Of a stretch of 64,000 nucleotides of DNA, positions 11,529 to 24,500 are shown one piece after another. Each line of letters starts with the position of its first letter. The first letter of the stretch is position 1. Origin of the DNA: Diprion similis (Eukaryota > Arthropoda > Insecta > Hymenoptera > Diprionidae); the NCBI RefSeq assembly GCF_021155765.1, contig NC_060106.1, forward strand, positions 6,021,501 to 6,085,500, given 5' to 3'. A program made the position numbers and the translations under genes. The notes under the pieces are model-generated. The model ran no database searches. It was not told where the DNA came from and saw only the letters and a program-made list of their open reading frames with translations.

Positions 11529-14500
11529 ATGTTTTACTCGGTGGAACTTCTCACGTTGAGGAAAAATGCTAAATTCGTCAAATGTTGGCTTGCTGCCACT
11601 TGGAGCCGAAAAGTATTCAGCTACAAATTTCGCTCGAATACTATAAAGGCCATTGATATCGTCAAAATGTGGTAACTAGCAACATGTCTTCTTTACACTA
11701 TATCTTAGTTTTACATTACTTCTCTATCATGTTTAAACTCTCGCATGATCTTGTTATGACAGTACTTGATAACGACATTACTTTAGCTTATCCAATTACT
11801 GTACGTGAAAATAGCTGCACTCAGTCGAGTTCTAAGCCGTTCTTTGATTGAACGATCTTTAGACTTCAGAGGAAAATCAATCATAATAAGACTGCTGTAT
11901 AATCTGAATAAATAGCTTATTCTAGATAATCAGCTATTCGTAAACGTTGTACACATTTTAATACGTGATAGTGTTTGTATTTGAAAAAAAGTCGCCTTGT
12001 GAAAAGGTTACTCAAACAGTGATAATAAATCTTCCTGCAAACAAATTCAGAAAAATATCTGAATCACACAACTTACTATTTTTTACCGGTAATGCTACTA
12101 AAAACGTTTTAAAACTTGTATTTCTCCTATATCTGTACAAATTTGTCGTCAGTGTTCAAACACATTACTTTTATTATTGTTATCAATTATTTTGTATATT
12201 TATTACCAATTACTGATTTTTTTATCACAGCTGGTGTTTTCACCATCATAGCTGTTTGTTTTTCAGAGGAAAAGCTATAAAACAGCACAAACCATTGTGA
12301 AATCATTTTATACAAAGTTAATTTTCATTGCACGTCACGTGATTAACAGTATATGGTATTTATTTTTTACTGCCAAAAGTTATATCCATGTGTAATAATG
12401 CGTCATGATACGAGAAGGGTCTTCAAGAAAAACCCATGCTCTGGATGCAGTTTATGAAATACTAATACGTTATTTTTATTATTCATTAGCGATGAGTTAA
12501 TCATCTACATCGCTCATCGACAATTTAGCATCTATTTATCATCCCAATTACTATGTGGGGCGACGAGAATTCTTTACTATCAAGCTGACATCTTGTTGAG
12601 TAAGTTATCCGATGACCAGTATTAAAATATGTTTCAAATGATGTATGATGAGTAGAAACAATCTGATATTCATACGAGTGTTTTATATTCAGATGATTTG
12701 TTGGAGTGCCGGGCGAAACAGACACCCAAGATTAAAAGGTAAAATAAACTATGTCAAGTTTCTAAGATATTTGACTATACAGAGGTACAAAACTGTGTTA
12801 TCCCAAATTTAAAGTGAACTGAAGAGCAAAGCAAAGATCGCATTGTGGACATATTATTGAATGATGTATGCTCCATATTTCAACAGTTTACCTAGAAATT
12901 GGCATAAGTTCTCATATTTGCTGCTACACTGTGTACCTTGTGTCAATCGAACAAATAAAAATAATTAGGTGATTGAGTTTTATTGGTAAAAATAGAGTCC
13001 ATTTTGTTAATACGTTGGTGATGTTGTATATCATCAGATTTTATTTACGAGTTGTGTACGATTTTTTAATAGAAAAAACTAATTTATCAACGGAGATTTG
13101 AATGGCTCACATTTTTGCAACATTTTTGAAAAATCAATCTTTCAATAAAAGTTTTTTTGTAATAAATTCGTATCTAATAAATATCGGATTCTAATTGTTG
13201 TTTGATGTTGACAGTGGCAAAAAACAAGATGAAGCCTTGCAGATTTCCCAACAGCTGCGCGATGTATCGGAGCTTAGAGAATTAGACTTTTCTGGCAATT
13301 TGGTTGATAACGAACGAGTCATTACTCTTGCTGAACCTAGTAATTGGGTAGGTATATTCTGGATTGCTATTGCATCCTAACATATTTAATTCAGATTATT
13401 AACAGATATTCTTGACTAAATTATGATTCTCAATCAGTACGATAATTTTTTTGCAATATCGATTTATTTTTGTGTTCATACAGAACCCTTCAGTGGAGAC
13501 GTGACTTAGTAGTCATTTTACATCATAAAATTTAGCTTTTGGTGATTTTGTTCGTGAACCATCGTTTTAGAACTAGATATACATTCAAACATGCTAAAAT
13601 ATGTAGCTTTCAGATAGTATACATGGTAAAACTTCGTTGGTACACTTTACATTTGTATCTTCTGCTCGTTCATGCGTTAAATTTTCTTGTTCTAGATAGT
13701 TTATTCCTATAAACTATGAAAAAAGATTTGAATTACGTTTTTCAGCACCTTATTTAGGTTTCTAACACTAGTTTTGCTTCAATTGTAGATTGATTATGGT
13801 TAAGTCTAATCATGACTTGCGGTTTAATTATCCATGAGCCTATCACAAAATTTTCTAATTCATAAGAACAACAGCACAAGTGTAAAAAAAGATGGTATTA
13901 CATATGCAACCGATATGTAATGAGTATCACCTTATAGAGCTATTGAAAATCATAAATTGAGATTCAAAGCGATTATGTAAATTTCTGGATATGTATTTAG
14001 AAATTACTCTTCATATTATTTTTAATAGTAAAATTTCATGAATTTTATTTTACTATCTAGCAAAGAAAGTTCGTAACAAACAATGAGTTTGCAATTAAAT
14101 TTGTTAACTTTTCTGAACATCTATAGGAAAACGACTGATTTAATGCGGAAAAATTGCAGTTCGATGGTTATAAATTAATTCCGACTTGGCTCAAAAAAAA
14201 ATCCTATCCATGTACTCCCTGGAACAATTATTCTAATTGGTAGATTTGATTCTCAATATTCTTACAATTAGTTATGTGAATTTTTGAAATATTAACTTGT
14301 CTTAGACTAATTATGAACACTGTGCCAAAGCTTCATTGTTAACGTGTTGCTCTGTTGAGAGAAATTAATCGCCAATTTTTAAAATTTGGATGAGTCTGCA
14401 ATTTTGTCATATCGTTACTCAACTTGAGATATTGTCTGTGGCAGAGTTTAAAAAGTTTAATGATTAGATTGCGTCTCTCGAATGTTGACTTCATCTTTGT

Positions 14501-17500
14501 CTTTCTTGTTATACTTATAAGATCAACTCTATTGGTACGCCATGTCTCATTGCTTTGTTTGTGATTTGAAACTCAAATTCTATCACTGCTTGCTTTCTTA
14601 ATGTACAGGTATCAGATGTTCCCATGTCGACTTTTGGCGCAATAACCGATAAGGAGCTGGACTATATACTTCAACACGGTGGATTAATACCTTTGTTAGT
14701 TCGATGCCTTCCAATCCTTCCTTGGTTCTGTTATGAATTATTATTTAACAAAATAGTCCTACCTATGAAACTTTTTTTTTATCTTAACAATAATGCACGT
14801 CTCGTTCTTGCTTTTTTCATACATTGATGTGAAAAATACTGAACACATTTCCTTTCTTAGAGCTCCGTGTTAATCAATCAATCAATTATTCATTTCTCCA
14901 ATAGGCACATCGATAAATACTTACAAAGAGAATCTTTAGTACCTTTATTGATCTCACAGCAAAGGGTATATAGATCTAGTAATGATTTAGGTGAAAGTTA
15001 TAACGCTGTAAAAACAAACAAGAAAACTATTAGTACTAATGATTCTACATTTAAAATATTCATCATTTGAGTTGACTTGGAGTAGTACTGATGCTTTGAT
15101 TCCTGCATATGTGCATTACTTAAAACTCAAGCGTCAGGACTAACTGTACAGCAAACCTGAGAGTTAAAAAGTATCATTTAGCATTTCGTTCCACTTTTTT
15201 ATGTACACAAAGCTAATCGAGTAGAAATGTGTTTATCAGGGATTTACCAGATTCAGTTAGAAAGTTACCTGATCTACCTGAAACTTCCGTCCCAGGAAGT
15301 GAAGATGGAAACCTATTGCGGAAATCGACCCTTCCGCCTGTACAGCAAATCCAAACTGGAACTATCGGTCTGGTAGAAGGCCAAGGAGTAGATCAATCGT
15401 TACTTGAAATACGAGGTATTGTCTACAATTTTATACAGTTTGAGTTACGGTAACTTCTTCCATTCACTTTTAGTATTCAAAAAAACAGTTGGTTATCCTA
15501 TTGATGAAGATTTCATTTCCGTATCCGCCGATGTTGTCTGATAAGTAATATTGGGTGTGTGCAAATTAACAAGATTTTATGAAACAAGAACTCAATTGTT
15601 GAGTTGATTACAGAAACTGCATTTGAACAAATACCTGAACCACCTCAGGAAGTTCCTTCGACACCAACTAAACGCATCCGATCGTCACCTGGCATTGATA
15701 GCCACACAACACCCACCAAGAAAAGACGTGTGAGTACTTTACGTGTACTTGTTGAGTAAAACTCATTTTAACAAATTTAAGAATAACTACCGATAATGCT
15801 TCGTTCATTCTACAAACTGCAGTTTGGAGCGCTATGAAAGCAGTGGTGAACACTAATTCACAACCAAATTTACCAGTATTTTTATTGTTGTAGAATATTT
15901 CCTTGCAGAATGCAGTAATGACATCTCCCATATAATTTTTAAATGCTCGATTTTTGTATCCCTGTTTAGTAGCTGATATGACAAATTCAGTTGAAATCTC
16001 AAACTACCGATTTGTTAAATAGGAATTGGATACTGAACACGGCGGCGTCTTGGCACCAGTACCGCCTCGAATCGAGCCACCGAGTGATAGTTTCACTCTG
16101 GAATCATTGATCATCGATGGTCAAGAGGGCAAAAAAACAAACCGGCGTTCCAAGAGGAGCAATATAATTGATGAAATTACCCAGATACCACCTCACAGAC
16201 CAGACATTTACGTTCAAGTGGTAAGGGAAAACTTTTTCAGAGATTCGAACTAGTTCGGCTACGAACTTAAGTAAAAGTACATGTGATTAAAAATATGCAT
16301 AAACTACTTACGGGACATTTAAGTGCGTAGTTTGCGTTTGAAGTAAACTGTAGCTTCTGTACGACTTAATGCCATATAAAAATGCAACAGACAATAGAAC
16401 TTACTTCACTTCAAATCATTAAAATAATACTTTTTGTTATTCTTAGATCCCTAAGGATATAATTCAACTCCCAAAGGATACTGCCAATGAATTGCTCACG
16501 ATCCCATCCACGAGCTCTAGACGCTGGGGAAACGGGTTACTCGATTTGTACGAAAGCATGTTGCTTAACCCTATGAGTCATAGTGGTAAGTATTCTTCAA
16601 ATTTCAAGTAGGTATTCATATTCGTTTTCCAAAGATTTAGAGAACTAAACCCAAACCAAACCCAACCGGAGCTATATTGTTCTAAAAATTAACTTGGAAC
16701 GATAATGTGTGACTCAAAGTGTTGAATCTTGCTTGAAAAGTATGACCTTTGAAAAATCGGAAAATGATCATTCTCGATCACCCCTAGTTGTGTTCCGATT
16801 TTTAGAATCTTCAGAATAAATAAAGACAATTTTGTCCAAGCGACTGATTTTATCATGAGTTGCGATTATCTTTCTCAGTTTTTGTTACTTACCAACTTTT
16901 TTTTCCTTTAACTTTGTGTTAATTTAGAGAATAAGCTCGGAGATTTCGGCTGCAATCAACACATTTAATATTTTAAGCAGTAAAAAGATTTATGTTGAAT
17001 TAAAGTATCGTTTAACTACCTGAGTTACTTTGCAGCTATAGAACCAATACCGAACCCAGAAGTGGTACTTGGACCAGTCTCTGAAATTCACACAACTACG
17101 GATATCACTGTGGATGGGCTCCCGATACATGGAACATTGTTGGAAAACACTTCAAAAACTAACGGAACTAAAACTATTGAACAAATTTCAATTGACCATA
17201 CAATTCAGGTGCCCCAAATTGACAGCTGGTCAGTGAATGTGATTAATGATTTGCCTCAGCCGTTGCCCGAAACATCTATGAACGAGCCACACGTTACTTC
17301 GGAAATGATCAATGATCGTCCTCAGTCAGAGATCATTAACAGCGTTTACCGGTAATGATGATTCTATTAATGAAATCAACATAATCCATAATTGTTAATT
17401 GTACATGTTTTCATCACTGATTGTCAGCTTATTTGAAAAGTGATTAATTGTCTGGTTAGCTAGAATCTGCTGCAACGGGTTGAAAATAAAAATCTTTTAT

Positions 17501-19611
17501 TGTTTTCAGCATTTATTTTTTGTTTAGTACCATTTGACTAGTATAATATGTTAACTGGTGTTCTTATCTTGCAGTGACTGGTTCCAAAATTGGGCAGATG
17601 GGCATTCTAGAGTTCCATTGAACGACAAAGGCATTGAAAAGAGTCCTGCAGTAGAAGTCAGAGTAGGCAGTCACCGATCTAAGAGCAGTAAGACTTCTAC
17701 CGGGTACGTTTATTTTTATATATATATATATATCTATATATGTTCTTTCCATATAGATGGATATCATAGAGGAATCAAATTATTATAACATTTCTAAAGA
17801 CCAACTGCATAATTTTTATCCAAAGCAATAGCTCATTTCGTTTCTAAACCAATTCTATGACAAATCGTTCAAAATGAATGATAACAATGAAATGACACCT
17901 TTCTCTTTTCAAAATAATCATCAGTTCAGTATTCTCAACTTAGAATAATATTAATTTTTTTTTACATCTACTGAGGAACCAAACTAAACATCTATTGGGC
18001 GATTTGTACGAAATCATTTTTCCATCAAAATGAGCGTGAATTCATTCAAGTTGCACGAATATAGTGTAGTGACCACTTGAGAAATTTTACAATGATGTAA
18101 TTCTGTTTGAATTAGTATTATTATTTATGTTCAATTTGAATTTGGGATTACCTTAATCAGCTAATTCCCTCCTTTATATTTTATTCTAAATGAATCAATT
18201 ATAATGAATGCAGTTGGTTCAAATTCCGACAGTGCAATATTTTTATGCCCTCCAATAATCAATGAAGTCATCTGTATTTCGAAAATTAGATAAGAAAAAT
18301 ACGATATACTTAAGTTGGAAATTCGATTTCTTTAAAGTCATCTTAGAGTTGTAAAATAGTGATTTTCCGGGATGTTTCATTATACGTTAATATTACCGAC
18401 TCTCAATTATCAGACACATTTATTCACAGTTCACCAATCCAGTCCACAGCAAATCAGACGAAGTCTGATTTATTTGGATGCCTTCAAGGTTTGTGGTCAC
18501 GCAATCAAGTCTTAACATTCAAAGATCTGGTCCCGACTTCGTCTAATACGAGAAAAGATGCTATTCGAACATTCTCGTCTCTACTTGGTAAGTAAATTGA
18601 ATATTGGAGCACATTACTAAGGAATTCATGAATGAAAATCTCCATCTGCCGATCAAGGGCTTTTGCTAAATGGAAATATTGTTTTGTGGACATCTCGAAG
18701 TTATAAGTTGATTTTGTAGTTTGTTTCAAATTCGCGCAATCGAAAATCGAACTCTAGACACGCTTATAGCTATTCAGAACGCTACACTGCCAGTCAAAAA
18801 AATCAAAGTTTCCTGTCAATTAGTCACATGATAATCAATTTGAGGGAATCTTTTTAAATTGCTGAATCAGTTACCTAATTTGGTATTTAAAAATTGTGAA
18901 AATAACCACATACAAGGCATCTGAAAATATTTATAATATGTTACTAGAATAAGTTTCATGTTCAACAGATAGATTTCTTATACGATAGGTGTACGGTGCA
19001 AAAAATTATATATTTCTAACAACTTACAAAAATTGGAGGTATAATCTTTTATACGGAATGTGAAAAAATAGATTGTAAATGGTAATTTCAAAAGTGGGTC
19101 CATAGATAAAACAATTGCTGCATATAAAATCATGGAAAGATCAAAGCTACTCTCAAAATTATAAAATGGAATTCCATGTTAATTCCATCAGATATTGGAA
19201 CACTTGAAACTATACAATATGTGTCTTTCAGAACATTAACTAAGAATAAAAGAGCTGAAAATTTACTAAATAATTTAAGATGTAGACTTTTCCTTATTGA
19301 AAAAAGGGCCCAATAGTTCTTCACGCAAGTTTAGATGCTGTTATTCCTTATTGGTTACAGAAAATGAAATTACTTAAATTTTGAATTACAATGTTTTGAT
19401 TGATAATTCAAAGATTTCAGCTTTATTGATATGTAGGTAATTATAAAATAAAACAATTATATCTGCTGTGATGATGTTTTATTTGGTAAAATCATTTGAA
19501 ACAATTGTTTGTTGTATTCAAATTTCAGAACTGCATAAATCAAAGCAAGTGAAACTGCTTCAAGCCGAACCTTATGGACATATTTACATACAGGAGTATT
19601 CTATGTACTAA
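11529..19611 (+). CDS. Rec8: Meiotic cohesin kleisin REC8 (13 coding exons, 610 aa)
   Basis: Alpha-kleisin that closes the SMC1/SMC3 cohesin ring on sister chromatids in meiosis and is cut by separase. Exons: 11529-11671, 12490-12599, 12693-12738, 13215-13347, 14609-14694, 15240-15415, 15614-15729, 16023-16220, 16447-16585, 17036-17351, 17575-17703, 18430-18587, 19529-19611; 1833 nt, all GT/AG. The N-terminal kleisin domain starts MFYSVELL, with CWLAATWSRK and then FSIYLSSQLLCGATRILYY, closer to REC8 than to RAD21. The middle is low-complexity with basic clusters. The C-terminal winged helix is about residues 541-610: LTFKDLVPTSSNTRKDAIRT, then LLQAEPYGHIYI at the end. The ATG matches the family start MFY and follows a 5'-UTR intron. 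RAD21 is the alternative; its N-terminal YAHFVLSKRGPL-type start is absent. Confidence 0.87.
14905..14965 (+). other. Possible cryptic or duplicated exon inside a REC8 intron
   Basis: The 61-nt segment is bounded by AATAG and GTATAT. In the frame G-CAC-ATC it reads HIDKYLQRESLVPLLISQQR. It resembles the end of the preceding exon, which reads LDYILQHGGLIPLLV through its donor. Inclusion would add 61 nt and break the REC8 frame, whereas skipping it keeps the frame, so I leave it out of the coding model. It could be a decayed duplicated exon or a poison exon. Confidence 0.3.
17717..17740. repeat. (TA)n microsatellite in REC8 intron
   Basis: Near-perfect TA repeat with one C interruption, just downstream of the donor at 17704. 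Confidence 0.8.
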
Positions 19612-21194
19612 ACAAGCTTTAATGGGCACCCTTCACACTGCATCACACTCTGTAAGTTCTTGATCATAATTAATAAGGTCCTTATGTAAATAATTCATTG
19701 TTTATCAAATGGATATCTATATAATTATTATCCTAAGGTATATCAACGTAATGGATATTAGCCTTTAAATTTTTAGTAATTATTTAAATTGACTTATTTA
19801 TTTTTATTTATTATGAATTTTATAATTTGACAATTTCAAAGTAACTTGAATTGCAACTGATACTTAAAATTATACTCTGATTCGCATTCGAGGACTTTTT
19901 TATCTGTATAGATAAATAGCCAAAAACAAACTTAATATTGAACATCATTGTAAATGTAAGTTAGCAGGAAACTGACAATATACCATGGTAGTGGGTGGTA
20001 GGCTCATTCGACTGTAAAGTATTATGTCCATATTTGATAAAACCTTCTTGAGGCAAGCATTCCTAGTTTTGATGGGAAGGTTTGTTTAGTGCCAAATCTC
20101 GATTGCCTTGTAATATTCTTGAGTGGGAGGTATATTTTTTCTAAATCTGGCTTTCTGGAAATATAAGTATTTTTTAAATTCAAACTTTTTTCAGTGTGAA
20201 TAATTTACTTTCTGTTTGCCCGTTCATTTTGTAAGTTAACAAAAATGAACTACCCAATTTTATGTAGCTCAAGTTTACCCAAGATTTATAAGATCGACAT
20301 TCATTTTCCTTGTTTTTAATTTTAGTATTTACTGAAAAACAGCATCCTCCTTAACCAAAATGGTGATTATAGTAGGGAGTACGTTTTAAAGTAGACAATC
20401 CCAAAAAAGTGATGAGCGGTAATATTTTCCGGTGAAACATGTTTTTAGTCATTTTATACAAACTTGATACTTTCATACAAAACTTTCATACAAAAATAAT
20501 TTAAACTAGTTAAATTGCATTTACTGGAAGTTCTGGTACATTTTTAATAATCGGCAATGAGTCTAAACCACGCAATATTTACCAGAATTGACCGACGCTT
20601 ATTTTCGTTTTGTACAAAATACTTTCATCTGTAATAAAAAGGTTTCAAAACTATTCAATTGCATGTGTGTTCGTTTTTTCCACGTCCAAGCAACACCCTA
20701 ATAATTAATATTTTGCTAAGATTGCATGACATTAATGAAGAACGTGATAAACCGATGACAAATATTCTGATGAAAATGAATATTATCTTGCAACAATGTT
20801 GTCTGGTTTTGTTTTTACGAAAATTAATGCCATTACATAGACAAAGATCGGTCTCAGTCTTTTTCACATGTGAAGACGTATGTTTGTCAAAATGTTTGTC
20901 ATGACACGGTTGAATCTTAATTGATGAATTAAACGATTTGAAAAGTTCTAAAAATGTGTGAACGACACATCTTGTCAATGTCAAAGCTGGCTGGTAAAGG
21001 CGACAACAAACTATACTCCACCAAATCTGAAAATTTTCAATTTTTTCTGACTCCATTTGATCTGATTCTGAGATTTTACCATTTGATCTGATTCCCGCGC
21101 TTGGATTCAAATATCCAAACCACGACCAGGAAAAATAACTCAGAGAATAGCCGGCAGTTCGCGCTGTCGTCGGCCCACCAATAAGCGCGATTCC
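19612..21194. other. REC8 3' UTR and spacer to SRRM1
   Basis: AT-rich sequence. The first few hundred bases must hold the REC8 3' UTR, but no canonical AATAAA is near the stop. A minus-strand open frame of 182 codons (21203-20655) lies here. It has no recognisable domain and overlaps the SRRM1 promoter, so I do not call it a gene. Sequence from about 21080 onward gains CpGs and leads into the SRRM1 5' end. Confidence 0.45.
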
Positions 21195-21534
21195 ATGGAG
21201 CATCTGGCAACACTGCGCAGCAGCAATGTAAGCAGCATCGCGGCAGCCATTAGCCGTGTTGTTGGATTGACTAGTACCGCAAAGTTAACTGTCGTTTGCG
21301 AAGGTGTGTTGAAACGAAATAATCGTACATATTTGTCGCTAAAAATATCATCAACTGGGTAAGTTTCACTCAGCATTTAAAATTATATTTTCTATCGACT
21401 TAACGTCATTATACCGTTTATTCTGCAGCTTTAAACTCCAGATTTTCTGTTCCCGTGCGTACACAACGCGCAGCAGGGCTATCGCCCTCGTTCAATTTCA
21501 GGCTTGGTAGTGATTGTAGCAAGCGGCAGAGATG
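21195..21534 (+). other. Upstream ORF in the SRRM1 leader (spliced)
   Basis: An ATG at 21195 opens a frame that stays open to a GTAAGT donor at 21359. After splicing to the acceptor ending at 21501, it continues for 11 more codons and stops at TGA 21533-21535, overlapping the SRRM1 ATG at 21532 (ATGA). Total about 66 codons. The spliced leader is inferred from the two splice sites; whether transcription starts upstream of 21195 is unknown. Confidence 0.4.
21359..21501 (+). other. Probable 5'-UTR intron of SRRM1
   Basis: GTAAGT donor after AACTGG at 21358, and acceptor CAATTTCAG ending 21501. Only 30 bases of exon remain before the start codon. Confidence 0.55.
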
Positions 21535-24500
21535 ATGTACACGGTAAGATTTTGCGCGCATTTTTCATACGATATTATCAGATTTTTACACTGTGTGTTA
21601 TCTTCACTAACTAACTGTTTTTGCAAATGTATTTACAGGGGACCACGGCATCGCAGGATACGCGGTTCAGCGATAAGGAGAAGAAATTACTGAAGCAGAT
21701 GAAATTTGGCGATTCTCTAACCCAAAAGGTAGGGTTCTACTTAGTCATTGAACTTTTTAGATCCAACCTAAAATGTAGTAGTATTTCATAATGGGGTTCC
21801 ATTAGAAGCATGTAGTGAGTGACTTGCCATTTCTAGTAAATTTTGATAATTCAAGTACTTTTTGTTGATATTTTAATGCTGCGCTCATGTCCTGAATTTT
21901 TAACTGATGTCAGAACAAGTTTAGCGTCAGTTGAACCGTCCCTTGAGTTTTTATGAATTATCGTATTCGACTGTGATTCAAATCCACAATATACATATGA
22001 AGTATGAATTCCATATTTCATCCTTCAATACCATCGCATATCGGTACTATATCCTAAATTAATTTTAACAAATCACGTGCAACGTCACTTGTTACGTAGT
22101 TCATGAACGTTCAAAACTTTGTGATTTTCTTGTCTCTAGTAAAATAGGACATCTATTAGTTATGTTACTAACTTCAACGATGTACTTTATTAACCGTGAT
22201 CAGGTCATTATGTCATTTTGTTTAAACCAAAAATAAATGACATGGTACGAGTATTAAAAAAAATATAATCAAAAATTGCAGGTAGACATGAGCAAAGTAA
22301 AATTGGATGTTATCAAGCCCTGGATTACTACAAAAATAAATCAAATTCTTGGCATGGAAGATGATGTAGTGGTTGAGTTCGTCTATAATCAGCTGGAGGA
22401 AAAGGTAAGAAAATTTAGAATATCCTTCTTGTTTTAAATCATTTATTTTCCGTTTCATTTAAATGGATAGAATGGTCTAAATAATTGAATAAGCAGGTTG
22501 TATACTCGGCTTTTTCCCCTCAGCATAGAACATTTACTTTGATGCACATTATCGTAGATATAGTTCGGACGAAAAGATATGCGATCACACTCAGCCACTT
22601 GTAACAATGAATCATGTGCACTTCATCTTGACATATACAAAAACGTCAAACCGATAATTGTAAGGTGTTTTTCATTAAGTTTTCAATAACTTCAACGACG
22701 AAATTTGGCTCAGTAATTCTGTCGAGTGAAAACTGAATTATGGTATCCAGTTGTCACAATAATTCTGTTATACAAAATCATGGAATTTAACAAAAATTGC
22801 AAGAAACACTTGCCAATAGCGATTTCACATCTAGAATGTTTCCGCCCAAGGAACTTTCTTCCCATGATATATTTTGACACTGTAAATATGAGTATTTTTG
22901 TTTCTGTTCTCAAACCCCGGTCTTTTAATTTTTAAAACATACTTATATTGCAGAAACATATATTTACGACTTAAAGAATAGTGCTTTTGGTAAATGTTAT
23001 AGAAACACATTGGTTTTTTTTTCTTAAATTGAGTATAGATGTGAAAAAAAATTGAAAAAATCATTCTACATTATAAGATTTTTTGAAATATTTTTATGAG
23101 GTTGATATTTGGAACATAAATGTAATAGTAGACTTTTTTTTTTTTAACAAGTACGTTATTTGGCAATGTGGGGATTTTTTGAAATTCAGTAAATCGTTGT
23201 AAGCCAAAACATTCTCATACTTGGACAACTCAACTTTTTTGAAGTCATTCTAAAATTGCAACCTATTGATCTTTTTTTCAATATTGTCTGTCTAATATGG
23301 CCCCTAACCAAGAGAATTACTGTGCAATAAAAAATAATAGTGTTCACATGATCATTGGTAAAAATCAATTTAATGAATTGATTGCTTGTTTGTTTTTGTT
23401 CAAATCAACTAAAACATTTGAACTGTTGAAGCATAAATCCATACTTTGGGTAAAAGTCCCACATATCTTTGGAATAAATTCAGAATTTATGTGGCACCTG
23501 ATTAGATACGAATTTTCGCAGTTCAAGAATTTTATCTTGGATCACAGAAAACATTTTGGCAAATACTTTATGATTAAAGTTTCCAAAGGTTTGACTTGTA
23601 TGATTTTAGCAAATTTGGTTAGACTTGTTTCGTACTTTTTTGATGCATCCACATTTTGTATAACTTTAGAATTGTCCTAATCAAAATTGTCATTCATGTC
23701 GGAGAAACCTAGAATTGTCATAGCATTGACAATAAGATGTAGTTTCACACCTTTAATAGCTTTAAACTCTTAAATTTGCTACTGTTACAATGAATGAATC
23801 TTGGGATGGTAATTTGGTGTGAAACAGTCATAAACATCCTATTTATTGGTCAGTCAATGTATCCCTCGGTCAGTGACGAAAAAATGAAGCAGAATGTATT
23901 ACTATCTTTCCGGAGGATGTGAAATTTATTTATCGTAATATCGTCGTATAAAAGTCTTAATGATTGAATCTAGAAATATCATTTCTTGTGTATAATGTAA
24001 TGACTTAAGCGATAGATTTGACTAAACAAGGCAGACTGACACAAAAACAAAAAAAAGTGAAGTGCGTAGGTGAAAATTGTTGAATTGCACTATATATGAC
24101 AAGTTTTATCACGTCTCTTTGAATTCCCCATTATTATAAGTAGAAACCGTTGCTGGGGCTCAACCCTTTTGTCCCAATGGCATTCGGATGTGTTCCTCTC
24201 TGCATCCGATTGGCCGCCTTTCTATCAGCCGTCAACCATAGCGTGATCCGTCTTCTACGTCATACCTCGCCGCATCAGCAGCTAAGGACAGCTGCCGCAG
24301 TTACCGACTCGTCATCATCTAGCAACCTCTGCCTTAGCTGAGTCACCATTCCTCGTCATCATCACCCAGAGACCGGCCATGCTTTTCTACTGCAACATCT
24401 TGTCTGTGCGAACGAGTTCGTCATCATCCTGGAAGGCCTCGACCAAGGCCTTGCGTCATCCTGATGCATGCACCTCCACTTCGTGGATACCGAGTCGCCT

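Noticed and set aside
20655..21203. 182-codon minus-strand open frame between REC8 and SRRM1
   Set aside because: No domain, signal or splice context. Composition looks random, and it overlaps the SRRM1 promoter and leader.
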